Shown piece after piece: positions 9,340 through 18,609 of a DNA stretch of 64,000 bases. Both the position numbers and the translations under genes were made by a program. The notes under the pieces were generated by a model that was not told the DNA's origin, did not search any database, and worked only from the letters and a program-made list of their open reading frames with translations. The stretch's first letter is position 1; every line of letters starts with the position of its first letter. The DNA is from CAVRCT01 sp963719645 (GTDB taxonomy: Bacteria > Pseudomonadota > Gammaproteobacteria > DSM-16500): positions 124,001 to 188,000 of the forward strand of contig CAVRCT010000007.1 in NCBI GenBank assembly GCA_963719645.1, written 5' to 3'.

Positions 9340-9831
9340 ATGAAAAAGCTGACATATTACATAAAAAGTTTTTCATTTTGGGATTTATTGCGCGGCTTAC
9401 AATTAACGGGTCGTTTTTTATTTTCTCGTAAAGTGACGATTCAATATCCAGAAGAAAAAACACCGGCTTCGCCGCGGTTTCGTGGAATTCATGCCTTGCG
9501 TCGTTATCCCAATGGCGAAGAACGTTGTATTGCGTGTAAGTTGTGTGAAGCGGTTTGTCCTGCATTGGCTATCACCATTCAAGCGGGCCCTCGCGCAAAT
9601 GATGGGACAAGGCGCACGACATTATATGAAATTGATTTATTCAAATGTGTGTATTGCGGATTTTGTGAAGAGTCGTGTCCGGTGGATTCGATTGTGTTAA
9701 CGCGTTTACATGATTATCACTTTGAGAATCGCGGGGAAAATATTTTGACGAAAGAAAAATTATTGGCGATTGGTGATCGATACGAAGCACAGATTGCGAA
9801 AGATCGTGCTGACGATGCGAAATATAGGTAA
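9340..9831 (+). CDS. nuoI: NADH-quinone oxidoreductase subunit I
   Basis: Ferredoxin-like subunit carrying clusters N6a and N6b. The 163-residue protein has two CxxCxxCxxxCP motifs: C63/C66/C69/C73 (CIACKLCEAVCP) and C103/C106/C109/C113 (CVYCGFCEESCP). The amphipathic N-terminal helix is typical for this subunit. The ATG follows nuoH by 8 bp and the gene lies 6 bp before nuoJ. Confidence 0.98.
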   Translation: MKKLTYYIKSFSFWDLLRGLQLTGRFLFSRKVTIQYPEEKTPASPRFRGIHALRRYPNGEERCIACKLCEAVCPALAITIQAGPRANDGTRRTTLYEIDLFKCVYCGFCEESCPVDSIVLTRLHDYHFENRGENILTKEKLLAIGDRYEAQIAKDRADDAKYR

Positions 9832-9837
9832 TTAACG

Positions 9838-10443
9838 ATGACGGTATTACAAATTATTTTTTATGTTTTTGCAGCAGTTGCCATTTTTTCGGGGCTGATG
9901 GTGATTATTGCGCGCAACACGGTGCACAGTGTTTTGTTTTTAGTGTTGACATTTTTTGCTAGCGCAGGACTTTGGTTGCTGATGGATGCTGAATTTTTAG
10001 CGTTGATTTTAGTGTTGGTGTATGTGGGTGCGGTGATGACATTATTTTTATTTGTCGTCATGATGCTGCGTTTGCATGTTGCTCCGTTGCGAGAAGGATT
10101 TGTGCGATTTTTACCGATTGCGGCGATGATTGTAGCAGTGATTGTTGGGTTAGCTATGTTGGTGTTAGGCCCGTCGCATTTTGGCTTGAGCGTGGTTGCA
10201 ACACCGGCGGCATTACCGGCGGATTATAACAATATCGCCAATTTAGGCAGTGTGCTCTATACCGATTATGCTTATCCTTTTGAGGTGGCCGGGGTATTGT
10301 TACTCACGGCGATTGTAGCGGCGATTGCATTAGCGCATCGCAAAGCGCATGGGCGGAAATCACAAAATTCAGCGGAACAGATTGCGGTGCGTGCGGCGGA
10401 TAGGATGAGATTGGTGAAGATGAAAGTGGAGAAAAAAAAATGA
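9838..10443 (+). CDS. nuoJ: NADH-quinone oxidoreductase subunit J
   Basis: Membrane-arm subunit of complex I. The 201-residue protein has five hydrophobic segments. It includes the conserved stretch ALILVLVYVGAVMTLFLFVVMML (about 55-77), which contains the helix 3 region involved in conformational coupling. A Lys/Arg-rich tail of about 30 residues ends the protein. It overlaps nuoK by 4 bp (ATGA). Confidence 0.96.
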   Translation: MTVLQIIFYVFAAVAIFSGLMVIIARNTVHSVLFLVLTFFASAGLWLLMDAEFLALILVLVYVGAVMTLFLFVVMMLRLHVAPLREGFVRFLPIAAMIVAVIVGLAMLVLGPSHFGLSVVATPAALPADYNNIANLGSVLYTDYAYPFEVAGVLLLTAIVAAIALAHRKAHGRKSQNSAEQIAVRAADRMRLVKMKVEKKK

Positions 10444-10745
10444 TATCACTCAGCCAATATTTGATTTTCGCAGCTATGTTATTTGGTTTAGGCATTGCCG
10501 GGATCATTATCAATCGAAAAAATATCATCACTTTGATGATGTCAATTGAGTTGATGCTGTTAGCCGTGAATACTAATTTCATCGCCTTCTCGCATTTTTT
10601 GCAAAATAACATCGGGCAGGTTTTTGTATTTTTTATTTTAACCGTTGCGGCGGCAGAAGCAGCGATTGGCTTAGCCATCATGGTTGTGTGGTTTCGACGA
10701 ACCGGTACCATTGAAATTAAAAATCTGGACGTATTAAAAGGATAA
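10440..10745 (+). CDS. nuoK: NADH-quinone oxidoreductase subunit K
   Basis: Three-helix membrane subunit (101 residues, the normal length). It carries the membrane glutamates expected for proton transfer: MMSIELMLLAVN (Glu about 36) and TVAAAEAAIGLAIMV (Glu about 72). It overlaps nuoJ by 4 bp and is followed 3 bp later by nuoL. Confidence 0.97.
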   Translation: MISLSQYLIFAAMLFGLGIAGIIINRKNIITLMMSIELMLLAVNTNFIAFSHFLQNNIGQVFVFFILTVAAAEAAIGLAIMVVWFRRTGTIEIKNLDVLKG

Positions 10746-10748
10746 AAC

Positions 10749-12719
10749 GTGGAAAATCAACTTTTATCATTCGCGCTGATCGCGATGCTCCTGCCATTAG
10801 CAGGTGCTCTTATCGCAGGACTGGCGGGAAAAATAATTGGCCGCACGGCCACCCATTGGGTCACGATTTCACTCGTCGGCGTGTCATTTTGTTTGGCCAG
10901 TTATTTGTTTGCGAAAATTGTTTTACAAGGTGTGCCCGCGCAAGAAGCGGTTGTGTATAACTGGGTTACATCCGGTAATTTTCATTTTGATGTGGGTATA
11001 TTGCTTGATCGCTTAAGTGCAACCATGACATTTATCGTCACGTTCGTTTCTCTGATGGTGCACATCTATACGGTCGGTTATATGGCGGATGATCCGGGCT
11101 ACCAGCGTTTTTTTAGTTATGTGTCGTTGTTTACGTTTGCGATGTTGACGTTGATATTGGCGAATAATTTTTTATTACTCTTTTTTGGTTGGGAAGGCGT
11201 GGGCTTGGTGTCTTACTTGCTCATCGGTTTTTGGTTCAAACGAGAATCCGCTGTATTTGGTAGTTTAAAAGCGTTTATTGTTAATCGCGTTGGGGATATG
11301 GGTTTTATCTTGGGCATTGCTGCCATACTCTTTTATTTTGGCGTAGTGGATTATCATTCTGTCTTCACCCATGTGACAAGTATTACCGATAAAACCATGC
11401 ATCTATTCGGCGGCGAGCAATCGGTAGTCACTGTGATTTGTGTGCTCCTCTTTATTGGCGCCATGGCGAAATCTGCGCAAGTTCCATTGCATGTGTGGTT
11501 GCCGGAATCCATGGAAGGTCCTACGCCTATTTCTGCGTTGATCCATGCGGCAACCATGGTGACGGCGGGTATTTATTTGGTTGCGCGTTGTTCGCCTTTA
11601 TTTGAGTATTCACCGACCGCATTGAGTTTAGTGTTAGTGTTAGGTGCCCTCACGTGTTTATTCATGGGAATTTTAGCGGTATTTCATCATGATATTAAAC
11701 GCGTCATTGCCTATTCCACCTTATCACAATTGGGCTATATGACAGTGGCACTGGGTGCATCGGCGTATGATGCGGCTATTTTTCACTTAGTCACTCACGC
11801 ATTTTTTAAAGCATTATTATTCTTGGCAGCGGGTTCTGTCATTATTGCATTGCATCACGAACAAGATATGCGAAAAATGGGTGGTTTGGCGCGCTATATG
11901 CCGATTACGTATCTGACCTTTTTGATCGGTGCGTTTGCACTGGCTGCGATTCCACCGTTCTCTGGTTTTTATTCCAAAGATTCGATTATTGAAGCCGTGC
12001 ATCTCTCAATGACACCCGGTGCCGGTTTTGCCTATTTTTGTGTATTGGCGGGTGCATTTATTTCACCGCTTTATATTTTCCGCGCGGTGTTTTTGACATT
12101 TCATGGTGAAACGCGCATGGATGCTGACACGCTCAGTCAGGTAAAAGAATCTCCTTGGGTGGTGTTAATTCCATTACTCTGCTTGGCGGTACCGAGTTTG
12201 ATGGTGGGCGGGATGTTAGTTGGCCCGATGTTATATTCACACCCGCGTTTGCTCGGCGATAGCTTATTTGTTTTGCCACAGCATAATGTGTTAGCAAAAT
12301 TAGCGATGGAGTATCAGGGCGCAAAATTGATGGCGATTAATGCGAGCAATAGCGTGTCGTTCTGGTTAGCGATCATAGGGATTTCCTGCGCGTGGATTTT
12401 TAATATGGAATTCACAGAGACAACCGAGAATTTAAAAAAGCGTTTCTCTGGGTTATACAACATTATTACCAGCAAATATGGCTTTGATGATTTTAATCAA
12501 ATTGTATTTGTGCGCGGCAGTCGGCAAATTGCTTCCTTTTTTTATCATGTTATTGATTTGGAAATTATCGATGGCATGTTCGTGAATGGTTCGGGAAAAT
12601 GTATTCGCTGGTTTGCTCGAGTCGGCCGTTTGCTGCAAACAGGTTATGTCTATCATTATGCGTTGGCTATGATGATTGGGTTGGCTTTTTTCCTTAGTTG
12701 GTTATTAATAGGATATTGA
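10749..12719 (+). CDS. nuoL: NADH-quinone oxidoreductase subunit L
   Basis: Distal antiporter-like proton-pumping subunit (656 residues, GTG start at 10749). It has about 15-16 hydrophobic segments and the conserved sequences FFGWEGVGLVSYLLIGFW and AKSAQVPLHVWLPESMEGPTPISALIHAATMV. The C-terminal lateral-helix region is present. The GTG is supported by the 3-bp spacing from nuoK and the family N-terminus. nuoM follows 4 bp after the stop. Confidence 0.97.
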   Translation: MENQLLSFALIAMLLPLAGALIAGLAGKIIGRTATHWVTISLVGVSFCLASYLFAKIVLQGVPAQEAVVYNWVTSGNFHFDVGILLDRLSATMTFIVTFVSLMVHIYTVGYMADDPGYQRFFSYVSLFTFAMLTLILANNFLLLFFGWEGVGLVSYLLIGFWFKRESAVFGSLKAFIVNRVGDMGFILGIAAILFYFGVVDYHSVFTHVTSITDKTMHLFGGEQSVVTVICVLLFIGAMAKSAQVPLHVWLPESMEGPTPISALIHAATMVTAGIYLVARCSPLFEYSPTALSLVLVLGALTCLFMGILAVFHHDIKRVIAYSTLSQLGYMTVALGASAYDAAIFHLVTHAFFKALLFLAAGSVIIALHHEQDMRKMGGLARYMPITYLTFLIGAFALAAIPPFSGFYSKDSIIEAVHLSMTPGAGFAYFCVLAGAFISPLYIFRAVFLTFHGETRMDADTLSQVKESPWVVLIPLLCLAVPSLMVGGMLVGPMLYSHPRLLGDSLFVLPQHNVLAKLAMEYQGAKLMAINASNSVSFWLAIIGISCAWIFNMEFTETTENLKKRFSGLYNIITSKYGFDDFNQIVFVRGSRQIASFFYHVIDLEIIDGMFVNGSGKCIRWFARVGRLLQTGYVYHYALAMMIGLAFFLSWLLIGY

Positions 12720-12723
12720 TTTT

Positions 12724-14253
12724 ATGTGGTTGCACTCTTCATTGCTCAGTATTTTAATTTGGCTGCCGGTTCTGGGCGCGGTAGCTGCTTTGATGACAGG
12801 CGGCGATAAAAATGCGAATGCTGCGCGTTTTATTGCGGCGGTAGTGGCTGTGGTGAGTCTCTTGCTCTGTATTCCACTGTATCTGGGTTTTGATTCATCG
12901 ACGTATGCCATGCAATTTCAGGAAAATCATTTATGGATTCGCGCGTATAAAATTCATTATGCATTGGGTGTCGATGGGATTTCACTGGCGATGATTATTC
13001 TGACGAATTTTACGGGATTACTCGTTATTCTTGCGGGCTGCAATGCGATTAAAGTGCGAGTCGCGCAATACATGGCGACGTTTTTAACGATGCAAGGGAT
13101 GATGATTGGTGTTTTTGCGGCAACCGATGCTATTTTATTTTATGTTTTTTGGGAAGGGATGTTGATTCCCATGTATTTAAGTATCGGCATGTGGGGCAGT
13201 GTGAATCGTTCTTACGCATCGATTAAGTTTTTTCTTTATACGTTTTTAGGTTCTATTTTAATGTTGATCGCTTTTTTGTATTTATACAATCAAACAGGCG
13301 TGTTCGACATTCAAGAATATTATGGCTTGCATTTAAGTCCGCGTATTCAAGAGATGGTGTTTTTTGCGTTTCTGCTAGCGTTTGCCGTAAAAGTTCCGAT
13401 GTGGCCGGTGCACACTTGGTTGCCGGATGCGCATACCGAAGCGCCTTCGGGTGGATCGGTGGTATTGGCCGCGTTAATGTTGAAGTTGGGCATTTACGGA
13501 TTTTTACGGTTTAGTTTGCCGATCGTGCCGCAAGCGTGCGAACAATTGGCGTGGTTTATGATTATTTTATCGTTGATTGCAATTGTTTACATTGGCTTGG
13601 TTGCGATTGTCCAAACCGATATGAAAAAATTGATTGCCTACTCATCGATTGCACACATGGGATTTGCCACACTGGGTTGTTTCATGGTGTATGACATTAT
13701 TCGTCATACGGATACCTATCGTGATGCGTACATGAGTCTTGAGGGTGCCGTGATTCAAATGATTGCGCATGCATTTGGTTCGGGCGCGATGTTCTTGGGC
13801 GTTGGAATGTTAGCGGATCGGTATTACAACCACAGTCGCATGATCAAAGATTACGGCGGTATTGCGAATAAGATGCCTGTGTTTGCGGCTTTTTTTATGC
13901 TGTTTGCGATGTCAAATGTGGGCTTGCCGGGGACGGCGGGTTTTGTCGGTGAATTCATGGTGATGATGAGTGCTTTCCAAGCGCATTTTTGGGTGGCGTT
14001 GGTGGCTGCGTCTACGTTGATTTTAGCAGCAGCGTATACGTTATGGCTTTATAAACGTGTTTTCTTTGGGCCAGTTGCCAATGAACATGTGGCTGTTATG
14101 CAGGATATTAATTGGATCGAGAAAACGAATTATATTTTATTAGCCATTGGTGTATTTTTCGTGGGGCTCTATCCAGTACCGATTTTAAATATATTACATG
14201 TGACGATAGGACATTTGCTGGATATCAGCATGCCTGTTTACATGGTGCATTGA
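12724..14253 (+). CDS. nuoM: NADH-quinone oxidoreductase subunit M
   Basis: Antiporter-like proton-pumping subunit of complex I (509 residues, about 14 hydrophobic segments). Family motifs include FYVFWEGMLIPMYLSIGMWG (Glu of the helix 5 pump site) and KVPMWPVHTWLPDAHTEAPSGGSV. Later come KKLIAYSSIAHMG and the central channel Lys region. It lies 9 bp before nuoN. Confidence 0.97.
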   Translation: MWLHSSLLSILIWLPVLGAVAALMTGGDKNANAARFIAAVVAVVSLLLCIPLYLGFDSSTYAMQFQENHLWIRAYKIHYALGVDGISLAMIILTNFTGLLVILAGCNAIKVRVAQYMATFLTMQGMMIGVFAATDAILFYVFWEGMLIPMYLSIGMWGSVNRSYASIKFFLYTFLGSILMLIAFLYLYNQTGVFDIQEYYGLHLSPRIQEMVFFAFLLAFAVKVPMWPVHTWLPDAHTEAPSGGSVVLAALMLKLGIYGFLRFSLPIVPQACEQLAWFMIILSLIAIVYIGLVAIVQTDMKKLIAYSSIAHMGFATLGCFMVYDIIRHTDTYRDAYMSLEGAVIQMIAHAFGSGAMFLGVGMLADRYYNHSRMIKDYGGIANKMPVFAAFFMLFAMSNVGLPGTAGFVGEFMVMMSAFQAHFWVALVAASTLILAAAYTLWLYKRVFFGPVANEHVAVMQDINWIEKTNYILLAIGVFFVGLYPVPILNILHVTIGHLLDISMPVYMVH

Positions 14254-14262
14254 GGAAGAGTT

Positions 14263-15723
14263 ATGAATTTTACCATGCCTATTTTTTCGGTTGCGAGACC
14301 TGAAATATTTCTCTTGTGCATGACAAGTTTAATTTTGTTGGTGGATGTTTTTCTCACCGAGCGTTTTCGCATCGTGACGTATTGGTTAGCGCAATTGGCC
14401 TTAGTCGGTGGATTTTGTCTGGCGGTGATGCAATATCGGGAATATCCGAATCCGATTATCACGTTTAGCGGCAATTATATTTTAGATAAATTGGCGGTGT
14501 TGACGAAATTATTTGTATTGTTGACGACGGTGTTTGCTTTTATTTATGCGCGTCAATATATCAAAGATAAGCAAATTCCACGCGGTGAATATTATGTGTT
14601 GGGATTGTTGGCGGTGATTGGCATGTTAGTCATGGCATCGGCGTATAGTTTTTTAACCATTTATTTAGGCTTGGAATTACTGTCGTTATCGTTATATGCC
14701 ATGGTGGCGTTGCAAAAAGAATCGAAATTGGCTGCGGAAGCGGCGATGAAATTTTTTATCATGGGTGCGATGGCATCGGGTTTATTGTTGTATGGCATAT
14801 CGATCATTTATGGCGTGACGGGTGTCATTGGTATTTCAGAAACGGCTAATGCATTACTGCACGCAAGCCATGGGCAGTTGATGGTTGTGGTATTAGGATT
14901 GGTTTTTATTTTAACCGGCGTTATTTTTAAATTTGGTGCGGTACCGTTTCATATGTGGGTGCCAGATGTTTACCAAGGTGCGCCGACGTCTGTGACATTA
15001 TTCATTGCGTGTGCACCTAAAATCGCAGCCTTTGCGATCACCATGCGTATCTTGGTGGAAGCATTATCGAGTGTGATGGTGCAATGGCAAGAAGTATTGA
15101 TCGTCATTGCTGTGTTATCGATGTTTACCGGGAATTTGTTGGCTATTGCGCAAACCAATATTAAACGCATGTTGGCGTATTCGTCGATTGCTCATATTGG
15201 TTATATGTTATTAGGTATTATTGCGGGGCCTGGTTCTGCGCAGGGCTATTCTGCGGCCATGTTTTACATGGCAACGTATGTGATTGTGGCGGCAGGCGCA
15301 TTTGCGATTATTGCTCTATTGAGCAAGCAAGGGGTGGAGTTTGACCAATTGGATGATTTTCGTGGCTTAAATGTTCGTAATCCTTGGTTAGCATTTATGA
15401 TGATGTTGCTGATGTTTTCGATGGCGGGTGTGCCGCCAACCGTTGGTTTCTTTGCAAAGTTGGGCTTATTAGAAGCGTTAGTGGAAGCGCATTTTGTCTG
15501 GTTAGCGGTGCTGGCATTAATTTTTGCGATTATTGGTGCGTACTATTATTTACGAGTCGTGATGTTGATGTATTTTGAAGATCCAAAAGAGGCGGTGATC
15601 GATACGCGTTTATCCATTACGCGCGGTGCAATGGTTGCTATTACGATCAATGGCGCGGCTGCGTTGGTGTTAGGTTTGCTGCCCAGCACGTTTATCGATA
15701 TGTGCCGTATTTCGGTTAGCTAA
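14263..15723 (+). CDS. nuoN: NADH-quinone oxidoreductase subunit N
   Basis: Third antiporter-like subunit and last gene of the nuo operon (486 residues). It shows LGLELLSLSLYAMVALQKES, GVIFKFGAVPFHMWVPDVYQGAPTSVT and NIKRMLAYSSIAHIGYMLLG, with about 14 membrane segments. A weak GAGGAAG site precedes the ATG. Its last 8 bases overlap the end of a small convergent ORF on the minus strand. Confidence 0.97.
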   Translation: MNFTMPIFSVARPEIFLLCMTSLILLVDVFLTERFRIVTYWLAQLALVGGFCLAVMQYREYPNPIITFSGNYILDKLAVLTKLFVLLTTVFAFIYARQYIKDKQIPRGEYYVLGLLAVIGMLVMASAYSFLTIYLGLELLSLSLYAMVALQKESKLAAEAAMKFFIMGAMASGLLLYGISIIYGVTGVIGISETANALLHASHGQLMVVVLGLVFILTGVIFKFGAVPFHMWVPDVYQGAPTSVTLFIACAPKIAAFAITMRILVEALSSVMVQWQEVLIVIAVLSMFTGNLLAIAQTNIKRMLAYSSIAHIGYMLLGIIAGPGSAQGYSAAMFYMATYVIVAAGAFAIIALLSKQGVEFDQLDDFRGLNVRNPWLAFMMMLLMFSMAGVPPTVGFFAKLGLLEALVEAHFVWLAVLALIFAIIGAYYYLRVVMLMYFEDPKEAVIDTRLSITRGAMVAITINGAAALVLGLLPSTFIDMCRISVS

Positions 15724-15874
15724 ACGGATTGGCTTGGCGTAATTTTTGGATGAGTTGTTGAATGGCTAAACATAATTCATCAGAAGGGCAAGAAATTGAC
15801 TCTTCTTCGGTTGAAAACGGCGAGGGTTGTGACTCCCGATAGGCTTCGAAATCAATAATGAAAGCATTTTTCAT
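15716..15874 (-). CDS. Small hypothetical protein, 52 aa
   Basis: I do not recognise this protein. From the ATG at 15872-15874 it has 52 residues, starting MKNAFIIDFEAYRES, with an acidic/Ser-rich middle and a helical C-terminus (AIQQLIQKLRQ). GTG/ATG-type starts further upstream would add about 15 residues. It lies tail to tail with nuoN (8-bp overlap) and divergent from queA. The composition looks protein-like and a purine-rich stretch precedes the ATG, but there is no motif. It may be a lineage-specific small gene or spurious. Confidence 0.45.
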   Translation of the reverse strand: MKNAFIIDFEAYRESQPSPFSTEEESISCPSDELCLAIQQLIQKLRQANPFS

Positions 15875-15999
15875 CGTCTCATTCCTTAAAGATTTTATCT
15901 GGACAAAGCATCCCACCAACTATAGTAGATGATTTTGGCAAAATTACTATCAGCCATCGCACTTGAAATGGTTGAGAAATTGCTTACAAGAGGATCGTG

Positions 16000-17019
16000 A
16001 TGCGTTTAGCAGATTTTGAATACGAATTACCCGATGAATTGATTGCCCGCTACCCATTAGAAAAGCGCAGCGCAAGTCGGTTATTGTGTTTAGACAAAAA
16101 GACAGGTGACATTCAGCATCGGCATTTCAGTGATTTACTCAATTTAATTGAGCCGAATGATTTATTGGTTTGCAATAATTCCGCAGTGATTGCGGCGCGT
16201 CTGCTCGGGCACAAAAGCAGTGGTGGGCAAATCGAAGTATTAATTGAACGAGTGCTGGATGAGCACCGTGTGTTAGCACATGTGCGAGCGAGTAAATCAC
16301 CGAAGCCACACACTATTTTACAGTTTGCAGAGGATGTGCAATTTGAAATGGTTCAGCGTCACGGTGATTTATTTGAATTACGCTGTTTGGATCCGCGATC
16401 GATTTATGAAGTGATCGATGCGATTGGTTTAGTGCCGATCCCGCCGTATTTTAATCGAATGCCAGATGAAAATGATAAAACGCGTTATCAAACAGTTTAT
16501 GCAAAGCACAAAGGATCGGTTGCAGCCCCTACAGCGGGTTTGCATTTTGATGCTGAGCTAATTGAGCAATTAACCCAAAAAGGTGTGCAGCTGGCATTTG
16601 TCACGTTGCATATTGGCGCAGGGACATTCGCGCCGGTCAGAGTGGATGATGTGACCCAACATAAAATGCATGCTGAAATGATCGATGTTTCGTTGTCGGT
16701 TTGTGAGCAAATCAAAGCAACGAAAGCGCGAGGCGGGAGGATTATTGCAGTGGGGACGACAGCAGCGCGTTGTCTTGAATCGGCTTCGTCTACTGGGGAA
16801 CTTCAGCCGTTTTGTGGCGAAACAAGTATTTTTATTTATCCTGGATATATCTTTCGCTGTGTGGATGCGTTGATTACCAATTTACACTTACCCGGTTCGA
16901 CGTTGTTGATGTTGGTTGCTGCATTGGCGGGTCATGAATCCATTATGCAGGCTTATAAAATTGCGGTGGCTGAGCGGTATCGATTTTTTAGTTATGGGGA
17001 TGCGATGTTTATTGGGTGA
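16000..17019 (+). CDS. queA: S-adenosylmethionine:tRNA ribosyltransferase-isomerase
   Basis: Adds the epoxycyclopentane ring to preQ1 at the wobble base of tRNAs during queuosine synthesis, using the ribosyl part of SAM. It has 339 residues from ATG 16000 (an adjacent GTG at 15997 is also possible). AAGAGG sits six bases before the ATG. Motifs include FEYELPDELIARYPLEKR at the N-terminus, GSVAAPTAGLHFD, VTLHIGAGTFAPVR and TNLHLPGSTLLMLVAAL. In many proteobacteria tgt and yajC follow; here a toxin-antitoxin pair and repeats stand in between and tgt is not in the window. Confidence 0.97.
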   Translation: MRLADFEYELPDELIARYPLEKRSASRLLCLDKKTGDIQHRHFSDLLNLIEPNDLLVCNNSAVIAARLLGHKSSGGQIEVLIERVLDEHRVLAHVRASKSPKPHTILQFAEDVQFEMVQRHGDLFELRCLDPRSIYEVIDAIGLVPIPPYFNRMPDENDKTRYQTVYAKHKGSVAAPTAGLHFDAELIEQLTQKGVQLAFVTLHIGAGTFAPVRVDDVTQHKMHAEMIDVSLSVCEQIKATKARGGRIIAVGTTAARCLESASSTGELQPFCGETSIFIYPGYIFRCVDALITNLHLPGSTLLMLVAALAGHESIMQAYKIAVAERYRFFSYGDAMFIG

Positions 17020-17024
17020 TGAAT

Positions 17025-17459
17025 TTAGGATAATGGAACAGCCAATTTTTTTGCTGCCACTTTTAATGATTTATCAAGAGTACAGAGCGGTAATTTAGTA
17101 TGTATTGCCAGTTCTAAGTAAGTTGCATCGTATATTGTTAGCTGAGTCTCTTCCGCAATTTCTATAATGCTGCTCATCGCTCTGTCAACGGAGGCATAAT
17201 CTACTTGAATGGGTAGTTGGCTTAATAAATCCATAAACGCTATAGATTGGATTTTGCTAATTCTTTTTTTTCTTTGTGCAATGAGAAGCACGTTAGCAAC
17301 TTCTAGTAACCAGAGGGAGGGTACAATGGCTTTTGTTTGAGACAGGGAGTCAAATATTTTTTCAGAATAATTTGTCACTTCATCTTCAAAACACCAGGCC
17401 ATTGTCACTGAGCAATCCAATACAAAAGTTGCTTCTGTCAGCGTCTTCATTGATTTCAT
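17025..17459 (-). CDS. PIN-domain toxin of a type II toxin-antitoxin pair (VapC-like)
   Basis: Predicted Mg2+-dependent ribonuclease toxin of 144 residues. The PIN-domain acidic residues are visible: D15 (FVLDCSVTMAW), E53 (LWLLEVANVL), an Asp in TIYDATYLELA and an Asp in LCTLDKSLKVAA. It overlaps the upstream antitoxin gene by 4 bp (ATGA), so the two are translationally coupled. Its 3' end lies 5 bp from the convergent queA stop. The family is clear; the RNA target cannot be read from sequence. Confidence 0.9.
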   Translation of the reverse strand: MKSMKTLTEATFVLDCSVTMAWCFEDEVTNYSEKIFDSLSQTKAIVPSLWLLEVANVLLIAQRKKRISKIQSIAFMDLLSQLPIQVDYASVDRAMSSIIEIAEETQLTIYDATYLELAIHTKLPLCTLDKSLKVAAKKLAVPLS

Positions 17460-17704
17460 TTACGGCCTTCCTCGCGTAAGCTCTTAATCGAAAGACCCTT
17501 CCCTAAACGAATTCCCGTGCGCAATCGTCGAATAGAAGCAATGGTCATTTCTATCGTGTTAGTTTTAGGTGTATCGTGTTCTATAGGAACTAACATGGCA
17601 ATTTCATTTCCATGTTTGGTAATAATAAATTTTTCACCTTTTTCAACTTTTAATAACAAGGATGAAAAATGAGTTTTTGCATCGAAGGCACCGATTGAAC
17701 GCAT
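17456..17704 (-). CDS. Phd/YefM-type antitoxin
   Basis: Labile antitoxin and autorepressor partner of the adjacent PIN toxin (82 residues). The N-terminus (MRSIGAFDAKTHFSSLLLKVEKGEKFIITKHGNEIAMLVPI) matches the Phd/YefM DNA-binding fold. The C-terminal half should wrap the toxin. It is the first gene of the pair. A perfect 18-bp palindrome 13 bp upstream of its start is a likely operator. Confidence 0.88.
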   Translation of the reverse strand: MRSIGAFDAKTHFSSLLLKVEKGEKFIITKHGNEIAMLVPIEHDTPKTNTIEMTIASIRRLRTGIRLGKGLSIKSLREEGRK

Positions 17705-17716
17705 GAAAGCATCTCC

Positions 17717-17734
17717 ATTTAAACTAGTTTAAAT
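17717..17734. promoter_or_regulatory. Probable operator of the toxin-antitoxin pair
   Basis: A perfect palindrome, ATTTAAACTAGTTTAAAT, lies just upstream of the antitoxin start. Its core ACTAGTT recurs at 17744-17750 in AGACTAGTTGAA. Phd/YefM antitoxins normally bind such palindromes to repress their own promoter. The palindrome is seen; the function is inferred. Confidence 0.6.
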
Positions 17735-17823
17735 TAATTATAGACTAGTTGAATGGTAAAATCTAGGTTTTTGGCATAACATTGATTTAATGGTGACATA
17801 TTCAAGTATGAAAGCGAAATTTG

Positions 17824-18172
17824 CTTAAGGAAGGGTTTTCATCCTTTGAGTGCTTAGAAAGGGCTGTCATCTTGAGCGCTTAAAAAAGAGCTGTCATCCT
17901 GAGCGCTTAAGAAAAGGCTGTCATCCTGAGCGCTTTTCGCTCCGAAGGATCTCCCGCAAATTTCTGAGGCTCAGCTAAAGATTTTCCTAAGCAGTTCTCT
18001 ACTATATAGGGAGATCCTTCGGAGCGAAAAGCGCTCAGGATGACAGCCTTTTCTTAAGCGCTCAGGATGACAGCCTTTTCTTAAGCGCTCAGGATGACAG
18101 CTCTTTTTTAAGCGCTCAGGATGACAGTTCTTTCTTAAGCACTCAGAATGGCAGCCCTTTCTTAAGCACACA
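17824..18172. repeat. Repeat family F: inverted array of TCATCCTGAGCG units
   Basis: Most of the gap between the antitoxin and yajC is an imperfect large hairpin. The left arm has about four units of GGCTGTCATCCTGAGCGCTTAAG spaced about 23-24 bp. The right arm has five complementary units. The centre carries TTTTCGCTCCGAAGGATCTCCC and its complement around a short AT-rich loop. The open frame across the right arm translates into a repeating CHPERLRKG pattern and is not a gene. Confidence 0.85.
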
Positions 18173-18239
18173 AAAGCAATTGTCAACCGCCCGCAATCCA
18201 GGTAAATTAAGCGACCTCTGTTTAAACTAGGAATTTGCT

Positions 18240-18596
18240 ATGTTGACATCCATCCTGAATTTTATTATCCCCAGTGCGCATGCGGCCGCAACCGGCGGGG
18301 CGACTGCTGCGCCTCAGCAAAATGGGTTCTCCTTTTTAATGATGATGGGAATCTTATTGTTTTTTATGTATTTTGTTTTATGGCGGCCGCAAAGCAAGCG
18401 TGCGAAAGAACATAAATCATTGGTTAGCGCATTAGCCAAAGGCGATGAAGTGGTCACCTCCGGCGGTATTTTAGGCACCGTGAACAAAGTAACCGATGCT
18501 TATATTGTCTTATCGTTAAACGAAAACACTGAAATTACCGTGCAAAAAACATCTGTTGTCAATGTGTTGCCAAAAGGAACGTTGAAAGCAATTTAA
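18240..18596 (+). CDS. yajC: YajC, Sec translocon accessory subunit
   Basis: Small membrane protein associated with SecDF. It has 118 residues, a single membrane segment (about 29-48), then the family motif FYMYFVLWRPQSKRAKEH-like (here FFMYFVLWRPQSKRAKEH). GDEVVTSGGILGTV is the other signature. AGGAA precedes the ATG. It is followed 13 bp later by secD, forming the usual yajC-secD-secF operon. Confidence 0.97.
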   Translation: MLTSILNFIIPSAHAAATGGATAAPQQNGFSFLMMMGILLFFMYFVLWRPQSKRAKEHKSLVSALAKGDEVVTSGGILGTVNKVTDAYIVLSLNENTEITVQKTSVVNVLPKGTLKAI

Positions 18597-18609
18597 TTGG
18601 AAGGGAAAT

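Noticed and set aside
17971..18186. 71-aa minus-strand ORF made of CHPERLRKG repeats
   Set aside because: It is the translation of the inverted TCATCCTGAGCG repeat array; the pattern is periodic and has no start signal.
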